Source of the DNA: Lysobacter sp.
GTDB lineage: Bacteria > Pseudomonadota > Gammaproteobacteria > Xanthomonadales > Xanthomonadaceae
Reading direction: 5' to 3'
DNA: 64,000 nucleotides
NCBI GenBank assembly: GCA_030151365.1
Contig: JASLDW010000052.1
Location: 1-64,000 of the forward strand
Shown here: piece by piece, positions 41,444 to 50,342 of the stretch
Layout: each line of letters begins with the position of its first letter
How positions within the stretch are numbered: the stretch's first letter is position 1
The notes under the pieces: model-generated
Database searches by the model: none
Seen by the model: the letters and a program-made list of their open reading frames with translations, nothing else
What the model was told of the DNA's origin: nothing
Position numbers and translations under genes: made by a program

Positions 41444-42313
41444 TCAGCGCGGCTTCCTCACGCTCAACCACGCGCCCGCCAGCAACAACGCGATCGCCGC
41501 CGCCTGGATCCATTGCGGTTGCGCGCGGCCGCTGATGACCAGCAGCAAGGTCGACAACAGCGGCGCGAGATAGGACAGGCCGCCGAGCAGGGCGATATCG
41601 CCACGCTTGGTGCCGCCATCCCACAGCCAGAACGCCGCGCCGACCGGGCCGACGCCCATCGCGACCATCGCCAGCCATTGCATGCCGCTGATGGTGCGCG
41701 ACGGTTCGAACGCGGCATGCGCGAACGCACCGAGGATGGCCACGGCAAGGCAGGCGGGCACGATCGCCGTGCTCGGTACCTGCGCATAGCGGCGATTGAG
41801 CACCGAATAACCGGCCCAGACCAGCGCGGCAGTGATCGCGGCGAGATATCCGGAGCTCGCCGCGGGGTCGACTTGGATGCCACGTCCGCCGGTGACCAGC
41901 AGGGCGGCGGCGACCAACCCCAGTACGGCGCCGACGATGTTGCCGGCGCGCAAGTGGACGCCGGGCAGCAGTCCCGAAAACAGCACGATCAGCAGTGGCC
42001 AGAGATAGTTGAGCAGGCTCGCTTCGACCGGCGGCGCGTGCTTGAGGGCGAAGAAGTACAGGGCGTGGTAGCCGAACAGTCCGGCGGTCGACAACGCCAG
42101 CGCGGGCAACGGTGCGCGCATCGAATTCAGACCACGCTTGCCATCGCACAGTATGTGCAGCAATCCGATGGTTCCACCGCAGCCGAAACTGATCGCCAGC
42201 ACCAGGAAGGGCGGGAGATCGCCGGTCAGGGCGGTCAGCAGGGCCAGCGACGACCACAGCAGGATCGCGACGAGCCCGCCAAGCGTGGCCTTGCGGTCCG
42301 GACGATCTCTCAT
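41444..42313 (-). CDS. EamA/DMT-family exporter (YddG-like)
   Basis: A ten-helix drug/metabolite transporter of 289 residues with two EamA repeats. The first begins ATLGGLVAILLWSSLALLTALTGDLPPF, and the second SSGYLAAITAALVWAGYSVLNRRYAQ. The WSSLALLT and LKHAPPVEASLLNYLWPL patterns recall the YddG aromatic amino acid exporter, though substrate is not established. It follows mtnC after 12 bases on the same strand, so it may export a by-product or just be cotranscribed. Confidence 0.82.
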   Translation of the reverse strand: MRDRPDRKATLGGLVAILLWSSLALLTALTGDLPPFLVLAISFGCGGTIGLLHILCDGKRGLNSMRAPLPALALSTAGLFGYHALYFFALKHAPPVEASLLNYLWPLLIVLFSGLLPGVHLRAGNIVGAVLGLVAAALLVTGGRGIQVDPAASSGYLAAITAALVWAGYSVLNRRYAQVPSTAIVPACLAVAILGAFAHAAFEPSRTISGMQWLAMVAMGVGPVGAAFWLWDGGTKRGDIALLGGLSYLAPLLSTLLLVISGRAQPQWIQAAAIALLLAGAWLSVRKPR

Positions 42314-42325
42314 GCGCTGTCGCGG

Positions 42326-43021
42326 TCAGCGTGGATCGATCGCGGCGAAACTCTCGGCGCGGGCATGACCATGCGTCGCATCGCCGCTACGCGGTTGCGG
42401 ATAGTCCTCGCGGCGATCGATCAACACCGTGCGCATGCCGGCGTCGCGGGCGGCGTCGAGTTCTTCCACCACGTCGGACAGGAAAACGATGTCCTGCGCC
42501 GGGCAGTCGAGGCTCGCGACGATGCGGCGATAGCTGTCGGAGTCGCGCTTGTGGCCGACTTCGGTATCGAAATAGTGCGAGAACAGCGGCGTCAGGTCGC
42601 CGGCGTCGGAATGGCTGAACAACAATTTCTGAGCGGGTACCGATCCCGAGGAATACACCGCCAGCACATGCCCGGCTTCATGCCAGGCGCGCAATGCAGG
42701 TGCCACGTCCGGATACAGCGGCGCGGTGAAATCGCCGCGGGCGTAACCATCGTTCCAGATCATGCCCTGCAGTGCCTTGAGCGCGGTGTGCTTGCGGTCC
42801 TCGTCGATCCAGCCCTGCAGCGTCTCGATGATCATCGAATCCTGGCACATCGCGCCGTGCTCGGTCGCAACCTGGTCGAGCAGGGCACGAACTTCCAGTT
42901 CATCGCCGTGCGCGGCGACGAAGGCGGGCAGGCGTTCGCGCGCATACGGAAACAGCACGTCCTTGACGAAGGAGATCGACGAGGTGGTGCCTTCGATGTC
43001 GGTGAGGATGATCGATTTCAT
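42326..43021 (-). CDS. mtnC: Enolase-phosphatase E1 MtnC
   Basis: A 231-residue HAD enzyme of methionine salvage that enolises and dephosphorylates 2,3-diketo-5-methylthiopentyl-1-phosphate to the acireductone. It has ILTDIEGTTSSISFVKDVLFPY (nucleophile Asp), VYSSGSVPAQKLLFSHS, YFDTEVGHKRDSDSYRRI (motif III Lys) and IVFLSDVVEELDAARDAGM. Starting with ATG 43021, it overlaps the upstream small gene by four bases (ATGA), within a mtnB-mtnD-X-mtnC transcript. Confidence 0.94.
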   Translation of the reverse strand: MKSIILTDIEGTTSSISFVKDVLFPYARERLPAFVAAHGDELEVRALLDQVATEHGAMCQDSMIIETLQGWIDEDRKHTALKALQGMIWNDGYARGDFTAPLYPDVAPALRAWHEAGHVLAVYSSGSVPAQKLLFSHSDAGDLTPLFSHYFDTEVGHKRDSDSYRRIVASLDCPAQDIVFLSDVVEELDAARDAGMRTVLIDRREDYPQPRSGDATHGHARAESFAAIDPR

Positions 43022-43419
43022 TTTGCCGATGTCTTGATGTATTCGTTGCGGCGAAAACGCAGCGCCGACCAGTCCTTGTCGATCGCGACCATCCGCACGG
43101 TGTCGAAGCCGGCGTCACGCAGCACGGTCCAGCCGGAATCGCGATTGAATTCGCAGCGATAGCGCTTCGAACTGCCCTTGGGATAGGCGATCCACAGTTG
43201 CGCATCGCCGTCGGCGGCTTTCACCAGGGCGCGGCTGGCCTTGTCCAGTTCGTCTTGCGTCACCGCGAAGGCCAGCGCCCAGGCGATCTTGCCGCGTGCG
43301 TCGCGCTCGATCTCGACACCGTCGAGCGCCGCCAGTTCCGCCTCGAAACTCTCCGGGGCGTTCAATACATGGATGCGCGGCAGCGTCCCGAGGTTGAGTT
43401 TCTTGAACAACGGTGTCAC
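43018..43419 (-). CDS. Conserved small protein (DUF3052-like) in the mtn operon
   Basis: A soluble 133-residue protein, MTPLFKKLNLG at the start and WTVLRDAGFDTVRMVAIDKDWSALRFRRNEYI near the end; the QLWIAYPKGSSKRYRCEF block resembles DUF3052. No catalytic motif was recognised. The start is GTG 43419, three bases downstream of the mtnD stop, with a gene-end overlap of four bases with mtnC. Coupling on both sides suggests a link with salvage, but this may be operon economy only. Confidence 0.68.
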   Translation of the reverse strand: MTPLFKKLNLGTLPRIHVLNAPESFEAELAALDGVEIERDARGKIAWALAFAVTQDELDKASRALVKAADGDAQLWIAYPKGSSKRYRCEFNRDSGWTVLRDAGFDTVRMVAIDKDWSALRFRRNEYIKTSAK

Positions 43420-43422
43420 GGC

Positions 43423-43971
43423 TCAGTGCTTCTCGTAGCGCGGGAAGCGTTGCGCGATATCGCTGCCGGTGAAATAACCGATCCAGCCGTCCGGTTCGGT
43501 GAAGAAACGGATGGCGACGAATTCCGGCGCTTCGCCCATGTCGAACCAGTGGGTGGTGCCATCGGGCACGGCGATCAGGTCGCCCTGTTCGCACAGGATC
43601 TCGTAGACCTTGTCGGCAACATGGAGGGTAAAAAGCCCCGATCCGGCGACGAAGAAACGTACTTCGTCTTCCTTGTGGTAGTGCTCTTCGAGGAACTTGG
43701 CGCGCATTTCGGCGCGATTGGGATTGTCCGGCGCGATGCTCACCACATCGACCGACTTGAATCCGTTGGCTTCCACCAGACGATCGATGTCGGCGCGATA
43801 GGCGGCCATGATCGCTTCGGGCGAATCACCGGCTTTTACCGGTGCAGTCGCCTGCCACTGCTCGAAATCGACCTTGATCGGCTTCAGCAGGCGCGCGATC
43901 CCGGCGTGGTCGTGGCTCTCGTCCAGCACCGTTTCCGGCGCATCGGCAGCGAAAATCCGCAGTCGGCTCAT
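43423..43971 (-). CDS. mtnD: Acireductone dioxygenase MtnD
   Basis: A cupin dioxygenase of 182 residues that converts the acireductone to 2-keto-4-methylthiobutyrate (Fe form) or to methylthiopropionate and CO (Ni form). The metal ligands His97, His99, Glu103 and His141 are present in EEHYHKEDEVRFF and GTTHWF. ATG 43971 gives MSRLRIFAAD; further upstream codons would run into mtnB. The gap to mtnB is 10 bases. Confidence 0.95.
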   Translation of the reverse strand: MSRLRIFAADAPETVLDESHDHAGIARLLKPIKVDFEQWQATAPVKAGDSPEAIMAAYRADIDRLVEANGFKSVDVVSIAPDNPNRAEMRAKFLEEHYHKEDEVRFFVAGSGLFTLHVADKVYEILCEQGDLIAVPDGTTHWFDMGEAPEFVAIRFFTEPDGWIGYFTGSDIAQRFPRYEKH

Positions 43972-43981
43972 CGTCTCGTCC

Positions 43982-44617
43982 TCAGGCGCGCAGGCGGCGC
44001 ATTTCCAGTTCGCAGCCGAGCATGAACTCGAATGCGTCCAGGTGACGGCGCGCTTCGGCGATGTCGTGACCCCAGGCATAGAGACCGTGCCCGGCGATCA
44101 GATAGCCCCAGGTGTTGGGCTTGGTCAGCACCGCGTCGACGCTGGCGGTCAGCGCGTCCATGTCCTGCGAATTCGGGACCACCGGCAGGTCGAATTCGGT
44201 CTCGTGGGTCGTGTGGCCGCGCAGCGCCTTGAACAACTCGTAACCGTGCAGCGGCACACGGCCCTGGGCTTCGTAGAGCAGGCCGGCGATGGTCTGGGTC
44301 GGCGAATGGGTATGCAGCACCGCACCGACTTCCGGGAAGCGGCGGTAGAGATGGGTGTGCAGCGCCGCTTCCGCCGACGGCCTATGGTGGGTCGCGACCG
44401 GCTCGTTGGCCATGTTCACCACCATGATGTCGGCCTCGGTCAGGCGGCCCTTGTCCTTGCCGGAAATGGTGATCGCGGCGTGTTCCGGCCCCATGCGGAT
44501 CGAGAAATTGCCGGCGGTGGCCGGAGTGAATCCCTTGGCGGCCAGTTCGCGGGTATGGCTGATGATCTGGGCGGCGCAGCCGGCGTACAGGTTGTGGTCG
44601 AAGGCGGGCGTATTCAT
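43982..44617 (-). CDS. mtnB: Methylthioribulose-1-phosphate dehydratase MtnB
   Basis: A class II aldolase-fold zinc dehydratase of 211 residues. Seen are AGNFSIRMGPEHAAITISGKDKGRL, the zinc-site HTHLYRRFPEVGAVLHTHSPTQTI and HGLYAWGHDIAEARRHLDAFEFM. It works after MtnA and before MtnC in methionine salvage; mtnA and mtnK are not in the window. The upstream gene is another class II aldolase; ATG 44617 is preceded by an unremarkable leader. A MTA-to-MTI route through the deaminase at 13372 would feed this pathway. Confidence 0.93.
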   Translation of the reverse strand: MNTPAFDHNLYAGCAAQIISHTRELAAKGFTPATAGNFSIRMGPEHAAITISGKDKGRLTEADIMVVNMANEPVATHHRPSAEAALHTHLYRRFPEVGAVLHTHSPTQTIAGLLYEAQGRVPLHGYELFKALRGHTTHETEFDLPVVPNSQDMDALTASVDAVLTKPNTWGYLIAGHGLYAWGHDIAEARRHLDAFEFMLGCELEMRRLRA

Positions 44618-44679
44618 TAGCCCAGTGTAGCGATTGCCGGCGTCATTCCAAATGACGATTGCGCCTGTGGTGATGGCGT

Positions 44680-45339
44680 TCAGTCGGTTTTGCGCTGCTG
44701 CCCGTAGTGCCTGAATTTCTCCAGCACCCGCGCCATTTCCTCCGGCGGCAGGTTGCGGGTCGGGCCGAGCGTGCGCGCCAGCATGTACTGGCGGGCGAGG
44801 TTCTCGACTTCCTGGGCCAGGGTGTAAGCCTCGGCCAGGGTCTTGCCGGTGGTGACCTGGCCGTGGTTGGCCATCAGGCAGGCGGTCAAACCGCCGTCCA
44901 GCGCCTTCAGGACGTTGGCGGAGAGTTCGCCGGTGCCGAAGGTGGCGTAATCGGCGCAGGGAATGCGGTCGCCGCCCGCGACCGCGACCATGTAGTGGAA
45001 GGCGGGAATGCCCTCGCCAAGGCAGGCCAGTGCGGTGGCGTGGGTGGAATGGACGTGGACCACGGCGTTCATGGCCGGGAAGGCCTGCAGGATGTCGCAG
45101 TGGAAGCGCCATTCGCTGGACGGGATCAACTGTCCCGGTGGGCAGCTGCCATCGGCTTCCAGATAGACGATGTCCTCGGGCAGCAGGTGATCGTAGGAAC
45201 GGCCGGTCGGCGTGATCAGCAGGCCGCTGCCCCAGCGCAGGCTGGCATTGCCCGACTTGTTGAGCGACAGGCCGCTGGCGTTCATTGCCCTGCAGTGGTC
45301 GATCAGCGATTGCCGGGCGGCGCGCTCGTGGTCATGCAT
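44680..45339 (-). CDS. Class II aldolase/adducin family protein
   Basis: A zinc-dependent aldolase-type protein of 219 residues related to fuculose-phosphate aldolase. It has NASLRWGSGLLITPTGRSYDHL, the zinc His pair in VVHVHSTHATALACL, CADYATFGTGEL and LMANHGQVTTGKTL (third His). Substrate cannot be fixed. Its neighbour mtnB has the same fold, so this is a tandem of two diverged family members, 62 bases apart. A sugar-phosphate or methylthio-sugar relation is possible. Confidence 0.82.
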   Translation of the reverse strand: MHDHERAARQSLIDHCRAMNASGLSLNKSGNASLRWGSGLLITPTGRSYDHLLPEDIVYLEADGSCPPGQLIPSSEWRFHCDILQAFPAMNAVVHVHSTHATALACLGEGIPAFHYMVAVAGGDRIPCADYATFGTGELSANVLKALDGGLTACLMANHGQVTTGKTLAEAYTLAQEVENLARQYMLARTLGPTRNLPPEEMARVLEKFRHYGQQRKTD

Positions 45340-45349
45340 GGCGCGGATC

Positions 45350-46777
45350 TCAACCTTGCTTGTGCTGGTTGCTGTGGCGATAGCCGTAGAGGAAGTAGAT
45401 CAGGAAGCCGATCGCGGTCCAGGCGATCATCAGCGCCCAGTTGTGCGCGGTCATGGTCGACAACAGGATCAGGCAGCTGACGACGCCGGCGATGCACACC
45501 GGCCAGGCGAAGCGGATGCGGAACGGACGCGGCATGTCGGGCGCGGTGCGGCGCAGGACCAGCACGCCGACGCAGACCGCGGCGAAGGCGATCAGCGTGC
45601 CCATCGAGGTCAGGTCGCCGAGGATGTCGAGCGGGAACACCGCCGCCAGCAACGCGATGCCGACGCCGGTGATCACGGTGTTGATGTGCGGCGTCTTGTA
45701 AGTCGGATGGATGCGGGTGAACACCGGCGGCAGCAGGCCGTCGCGCGCCATGATCATGAAGATGCGCGGTTGGCCGATGATCATCACCAGCACCACCGAC
45801 GACAGGCCGATCAGCGCGCCGATTTCCACCACGATGCGCAGCCAGCCGAGTTGCGGATGCGCCGCGACCGCGGTCACCACCGGCTCGTCGGTGCCGAGCT
45901 TGGTGAAGGGCACCAGGCCGGTCATCACTGCCGCCATGCCGATGTAGAGGATGGTGCAGATCAACAGCGACAGCAGCATGCCGATCGGCATGTCGCGCTG
46001 CGGGTTGCGCGATTCCTGCGCCGCCACCGACACCGCCTCGAAGCCGATGTAGGCGAAGAACACCATCGCCGCGCCGCGCAGCACACCGTCGAAGCCGAAC
46101 TTGCCCGGGCCCTGCGGTTCCGGAATGAAGGGATGCCAGTTGGAGGTGTCGATGTAGCGCCAGCCGGCGATGATGACGAGGATGATCAGGCCGCTCTTCA
46201 GCATCACCATCGCGGTGTTCATGGTCGACGACTTGCGGATGCCGATGTAGCACAGCCAGGTCAGCGCCAGCACGATGCCGGCGGCAGGAAGGTTGGCGAT
46301 GGCGCCGGTCGGCTTGAGCTTGGCGTCGAGCGGCGCGTTGACCAGCGCGGCCGGCAGGTGGATGCCGAAATGATCGAGCAGGCTGAGGAAGTAGCCGGTC
46401 CAGCTCACCGCCACCGCCGACGCCGACACGCCGTATTCGAGGATCAGCATCCAGCCGATGAACCACGCGGCAAGTTCGCCGAGCGTCGCGTAGGTATAGG
46501 TGTAGGCGCTGCCGGACACCGGCACCATCGCCGCGAATTCGGCATAGGCCAGCGCGCAGAAGGTGCAGCAGATCGCCGCCAGGATGAAAGACAGGATGAT
46601 CGCCGGGCCAGCGTGTTCCGCCGCGGCTTGGCCGGTGATCACGAAGATGCCGCCGCCGATCACCGCGCCGATGCCGAGTGCGGTCAGCCCCCACGGTCCG
46701 AGTGCGCGATGCAGGTCCATCTTCTGCGCGTCGGTGGTGACGGCCTGGGGATGCTTGGTGGCGAACAGTTGCTTCAT
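45350..46777 (-). CDS. APC-family amino acid permease, first copy
   Basis: A 475-residue amino acid-polyamine-organocation transporter with about 12 helices. The GIGAVIGGGIFVITGQAA motif in helix 1 and FFAYIGFEAVSVAAQESRNPQRD in helix 6 are family markers; an N-terminal soluble segment (HPQAVTTDAQKMDLHRAL) precedes them. Close to the cationic-amino-acid transporter (CAT) type, substrate unknown. Tandem with a second permease, which shares the same layout and stands about 80 bases upstream. Confidence 0.87.
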   Translation of the reverse strand: MKQLFATKHPQAVTTDAQKMDLHRALGPWGLTALGIGAVIGGGIFVITGQAAAEHAGPAIILSFILAAICCTFCALAYAEFAAMVPVSGSAYTYTYATLGELAAWFIGWMLILEYGVSASAVAVSWTGYFLSLLDHFGIHLPAALVNAPLDAKLKPTGAIANLPAAGIVLALTWLCYIGIRKSSTMNTAMVMLKSGLIILVIIAGWRYIDTSNWHPFIPEPQGPGKFGFDGVLRGAAMVFFAYIGFEAVSVAAQESRNPQRDMPIGMLLSLLICTILYIGMAAVMTGLVPFTKLGTDEPVVTAVAAHPQLGWLRIVVEIGALIGLSSVVLVMIIGQPRIFMIMARDGLLPPVFTRIHPTYKTPHINTVITGVGIALLAAVFPLDILGDLTSMGTLIAFAAVCVGVLVLRRTAPDMPRPFRIRFAWPVCIAGVVSCLILLSTMTAHNWALMIAWTAIGFLIYFLYGYRHSNQHKQG

Positions 46778-46814
46778 GTCATGTGTCCGGAAAATGCGTG
46801 TCGTCCTGAATGCA

Positions 46815-46840
46815 GAAGGCCGGCAACGAGGCCGGCCTTC
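46815..46840 (-). terminator. Hairpin between the two permease genes
   Basis: A perfect 10-bp stem, GAAGGCCGGC (46815-46824) and GCCGGCCTTC (46831-46840), loop AACGAG, lies just past the second permease gene stop. It lacks a T-run on the minus strand, so it may be a partial terminator or RNA-processing stem setting different levels for the two genes. Confidence 0.5.
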
Positions 46841-46855
46841 GTGCGTGCCGCGCGA

Positions 46856-48352
46856 TTACTGTGCGTTTTCGCGGGCGAGTTGGCTGCGCTTGCTGCCGTA
46901 GAGTCCGTACAGCACCAGGCCGATCACCGCCCACACCGCGAACACGATCTTGGCGGTCATGCTGAGGTTGATGAACAGCAACAGGCAGCCGGCGACGGCG
47001 AGCGGGCAGACGATCCACGCCAGCGGCGTGCGGAACGGACGCGGGCGATCCGGCTGCGATTTGCGCAGCACCAGCACGCCGGCGGACACCATCGCGAACG
47101 CCAGCAGAGTGCCGGAGTTGGACGTATCGGCGAGCTTGCCGACCGGCAGGAAGGCCGCGCAGAACGCAACCACGATGCCGGTGAGGATGGTGATGACGTG
47201 CGGGGTGTGGAACTTCGGATGCACCTTCGACAGGCCGTCGGGGAGCAGGCCGTCGCGCGACATCGTGAAAAAGATGCGGGTCTGGCCGAACATCATCATC
47301 AGGATCACGGAGGGCAGGGCCAGCACTGCAGCAATGCCGATCCAGTCGCCGATGCGGTTGTGGCCGAGCACGCGCATCACATGGGCGAGCGGTTCATGGC
47401 TGCACACCAGCGCCTGGGCGTTCTGCGGCAGGGCGCAGGCCGCGGCCATTTCCGGCGTGCCCGGATCCAGCGGCATGCCGTTCGGGCCGAGCATCGGCTG
47501 GGCGCCGCCGGCGCCAACCGCGCCGTAGCCGACCAGCAGGTAGAAGATGGTGCAGACCACCAGCGAACCGATCAGGCCGATCGGGATGTTGCGGTTCGGG
47601 TTCTTGGTTTCTTCCGCGGCCGTGGAGACGGCATCGAAGCCGACGTAGGCGAAGAAGATCGAGGCCGCCGCGCCGAGCACGCCGACGCCACCCATGGGGC
47701 TGCCCCAGCCGCCTGGCAGGAACGGCGTGAAGTTTTCCTTGTGATCCATTGCGACCGGCACGGCCAGCGCGACGAAAATGGTCAGCGCGATGATCTTGAT
47801 CGCCACCAGCACCGAGTTGACCTTGGCGCTCTTGGAGGTGCCGATCACCAGCAATACGGTGACGGCGAATGCGCTGAGGAAGGCCAGCAGGTTGAAGGTG
47901 CCGCCGGCGAAATAGCCGGTCTGCAGCCAGGTCGGCAACGCATAGCCGTTCGCGGTGAGCAAGCCGTTCATGTAACCCGACCAACCCACGCACACCGTCG
48001 CCGCGCCGATGCCGTATTCCAGGCCGAGCGCCCAGCCGACGATCCAAGCCACCAGTTCACCGAACACGCCATAGCTGTAGGTGTAGGCGGAACCCGAAAC
48101 CGGGATCATCGAGGCGATTTCGGAATAGGCGAGGGCCGCCAGTCCGCACACGATCGCCGCGATCACGAAGGCGATCATCATGCCGGGGCCGGCTTTCTGG
48201 CCCGCTTCGGCGGTCAACACGAAGATGCCGGTGCCGATCACCGCACCGATGCCGAGCAGGGTGAGTTGGATCGGTCCGAGCTGGCGCTTCAGCGCCTTCT
48301 TCTCTGCGGTCTCGAGAATCTTGTCGAGCGGTTTGACGCGCCAAAAAAGCAT
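46856..48352 (-). CDS. APC-family amino acid permease, second copy
   Basis: A 498-residue transporter of the same family: GIGAVIGTGIFVLTAEAGQKAGPG, IFFAYVGFDAVSTAAEETKNPNRN and a longer loop of about 50 residues between helices 7 and 8 (GYGAVGAGGAQPMLGPNGMP, two cysteines in CALPQNAQALVC). ATG 48352 has a strong GGGGGAAG ribosome site; a TTG at 48394 is less likely. The external cysteine-bearing loop is not in the first copy, so the two probably differ in substrate or regulation. Confidence 0.87.
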   Translation of the reverse strand: MLFWRVKPLDKILETAEKKALKRQLGPIQLTLLGIGAVIGTGIFVLTAEAGQKAGPGMMIAFVIAAIVCGLAALAYSEIASMIPVSGSAYTYSYGVFGELVAWIVGWALGLEYGIGAATVCVGWSGYMNGLLTANGYALPTWLQTGYFAGGTFNLLAFLSAFAVTVLLVIGTSKSAKVNSVLVAIKIIALTIFVALAVPVAMDHKENFTPFLPGGWGSPMGGVGVLGAAASIFFAYVGFDAVSTAAEETKNPNRNIPIGLIGSLVVCTIFYLLVGYGAVGAGGAQPMLGPNGMPLDPGTPEMAAACALPQNAQALVCSHEPLAHVMRVLGHNRIGDWIGIAAVLALPSVILMMMFGQTRIFFTMSRDGLLPDGLSKVHPKFHTPHVITILTGIVVAFCAAFLPVGKLADTSNSGTLLAFAMVSAGVLVLRKSQPDRPRPFRTPLAWIVCPLAVAGCLLLFINLSMTAKIVFAVWAVIGLVLYGLYGSKRSQLARENAQ

Positions 48353-48508
48353 TCGTGCTTCCCCCTGCTGGGTTGATTCGGTGGTGGATGGCAACCCGTG
48401 GTCGCCACAAAACTGACCGACCTTAACCGCATTTCACATGGCGGCACAAGCGCCGTCCGGCATGGTAGGACGCTTGCCTGCAGGCGTGTTGCGATGCACC
48501 ATGTGGCG

Positions 48509-49066
48509 ATGACGACACCACTTGCCGATGCCTTGCGCATTCATGCGCGCCGGTTTCCACAGCAATCCGGAGTGGCGGACGAGTACCTGAAGCTGCTCGA
48601 AGAGGGCGTGCACGCCTTCGCGCGTGAACGTCTCGATGGCCACTTCACCGGCTCGGCGTGGCTGGTCAGCCGCGACGGCCGACGCGTGCTGTTGACCCAT
48701 CACCGCAAGCTCGATCGCTGGTTGCAATTGGGCGGTCATGCCGATGGCGACATGGACTTGCGCGCGGTTGCGCTGAAAGAAGCTGAGGAGGAGTCCGGCC
48801 TGACCGGTTTGACGGTCGACGACGACATCTTCGATCTCGACAAACACTGGATCCCCGAACGCGGCGATGTGCCCGGGCACTGCCATTACGACGCGCGTTA
48901 CGTGGTGCGTGCAGGCGACAACGAAGCCTTCGTCGTCAGCGACGAATCGAATGCATTGGCCTGGCGCGAGATCGCGGAGATCGCCGCCGATCCCTCGGCG
49001 GACGAGTCCCTGCGACGCATGGCGCAGCGCTGGCTGGATCGATCAGAACAGCACGCGGGTGCGTAG
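48509..49066 (+). CDS. NUDIX hydrolase
   Basis: A 185-residue NUDIX protein. The box runs GGHADGDMDLRAVALKEAEEESG and matches the GX5EX7REUXEEXGU pattern with Asp for the first Glu and Lys for the Arg, while the metal-binding EEESG is intact. The pattern G-G-H-A-D-G-D resembles a family of larger NUDIX hydrolases with N-terminal helix. Substrate unknown. ATG 48509 was chosen (MTTPLADALRIHARRF); an in-frame ATG at 48494 is possible. Its 3' end overlaps the serA 3' end by 24 bases on the other strand. Confidence 0.82.
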   Translation: MTTPLADALRIHARRFPQQSGVADEYLKLLEEGVHAFARERLDGHFTGSAWLVSRDGRRVLLTHHRKLDRWLQLGGHADGDMDLRAVALKEAEEESGLTGLTVDDDIFDLDKHWIPERGDVPGHCHYDARYVVRAGDNEAFVVSDESNALAWREIAEIAADPSADESLRRMAQRWLDRSEQHAGA

Positions 49067-50281
49067 CGTCCCCGGGATCGCCGCCAGTTCGCTGCGCAGG
49101 TCGTTCGACTGCAGCGAGTCCACGGCGACATCGATCACCACGTAGCCCAGCTGCGGATCGGTGCGCAGGTACTGGCCATCGATGTTGATGCCCCGCTTGC
49201 CGAAGATGTCGTTGATCGCCGAGAGCACGCCCGGCACGTTGCGGTGGATGTGCAACAGGCGATGGCTGCCGGCGTGTTCGGGCAGGCTCACTTCCGGGAA
49301 GTTCACCGCCGACAGCGTGCTGCCGTTGTCGCTGTAGCGCAGCAGCTTGGCCGCGACTTCCAGCCCGATGTTGTCCTGCGCTTCCAGCGTGCTGCCGCCG
49401 ATGTGCGGCGTCAGGATCACGTTGTCGATGCCGCACAGCGGCGATTCGAAGCGATCGTTGTTACTTTCCGGTTCGGTCGGAAACACATCGACCGCGGCGC
49501 CGCCGACATGGCTTGAGCGCAGCGCATCGGCCAGCGCGTCGATGTCGACCACTGTGCCGCGCGAGGCATTGACCAGGTGCGCGCCCCGCTTCATCCGCGC
49601 CAGTTGCGGCGCGCCGAACATCAGCTTGGTTGCCGGCGTTTCCGGCACGTGCAGGCTGACCACGTCGGCGCGTTGCAGCAGGTCGTCGAGATCGGCGGCG
49701 GGGCGCGCGTTGCCGAGCGCGAGCTTGGTCTCGATGTCGTGGAACAGCACCTGCATGCCCAGCGCTTCGGCGAGCAGGCCGAGCTGGGTGCCGATGTGGC
49801 CGTAGCCGATGATGCCGAGGGTCTTGCCGCGCGCTTCGTGGCTGCCGGCTGCCGACTTGCTCCAGCCGTGGCGATGGCATTGCATGTTCCGGGCGGGGAC
49901 GCCGCGGAACATCATGATGATCTCGGCGATCACCAGTTCGGCCACGCTGCGGGTATTGGAATAGGGCGCGTTGAACACCGGCACGCCCATGGCCTTGGCG
50001 GCGTTGAGATCGATCTGGTTGGTGCCGATGCAGAAGGCGCCGACGGCCATCAGCTTGCGGGCTTCGCCCAGCACGTCGGCCGTCAATTGCGTGCGCGAGC
50101 GCAGGCCGACGATGTGCGCCTCGGCGATCCGGCGTTTCAGCTCGTCTTCCGGCAGCGCTTTCGCGTGCTCCTCGATGCGGGTGTAGCCGGCCGAACGGAA
50201 GGCTTCGGCAGCACGCGGGCTGATGCCTTCCAGCAACAGGACCTGGATGTCCTGGCGAGGGAACGAGGTTTGTTGTGCCAT
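49043..50281 (-). CDS. serA: D-3-phosphoglycerate dehydrogenase
   Basis: A 412-residue dehydrogenase of serine synthesis with regulatory ACT domain. The Rossmann motif GIIGYGHIGTQLGLLAEALGM, the catalytic Arg in VNASRGTVVDIDALA, Glu in FPTEPESN and His in LTPHIGGST are present; the ACT domain is in the last 80 residues (RLLHIHRNVPGVLSAINDIFGKRGINI). Enzymes of this type also reduce 2-oxoglutarate to D-2-hydroxyglutarate. ATG 50281 (MAQQTSFPRQDI) is the start. Divergent from D-2-hydroxyglutarate dehydrogenase, with 61 bases between. Confidence 0.95.
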   Translation of the reverse strand: MAQQTSFPRQDIQVLLLEGISPRAAEAFRSAGYTRIEEHAKALPEDELKRRIAEAHIVGLRSRTQLTADVLGEARKLMAVGAFCIGTNQIDLNAAKAMGVPVFNAPYSNTRSVAELVIAEIIMMFRGVPARNMQCHRHGWSKSAAGSHEARGKTLGIIGYGHIGTQLGLLAEALGMQVLFHDIETKLALGNARPAADLDDLLQRADVVSLHVPETPATKLMFGAPQLARMKRGAHLVNASRGTVVDIDALADALRSSHVGGAAVDVFPTEPESNNDRFESPLCGIDNVILTPHIGGSTLEAQDNIGLEVAAKLLRYSDNGSTLSAVNFPEVSLPEHAGSHRLLHIHRNVPGVLSAINDIFGKRGINIDGQYLRTDPQLGYVVIDVAVDSLQSNDLRSELAAIPGTLRTRVLF

Positions 50282-50342
50282 GCAGCATATTGGCACAAGA
50301 ATCGCGTTTGCGGGGGGCAGTGCGGAATGGCAGGCTGGCCCC

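Noticed and set aside
45212..48376. A 1054-codon open frame on the plus strand opposite the two amino acid permease genes
   Set aside because: It is rich in His, Arg, Gln and Asp with no domain or ribosome site and mirrors the permease codons. High GC content produces long antisense frames; the permease frames have clear helices and motifs.
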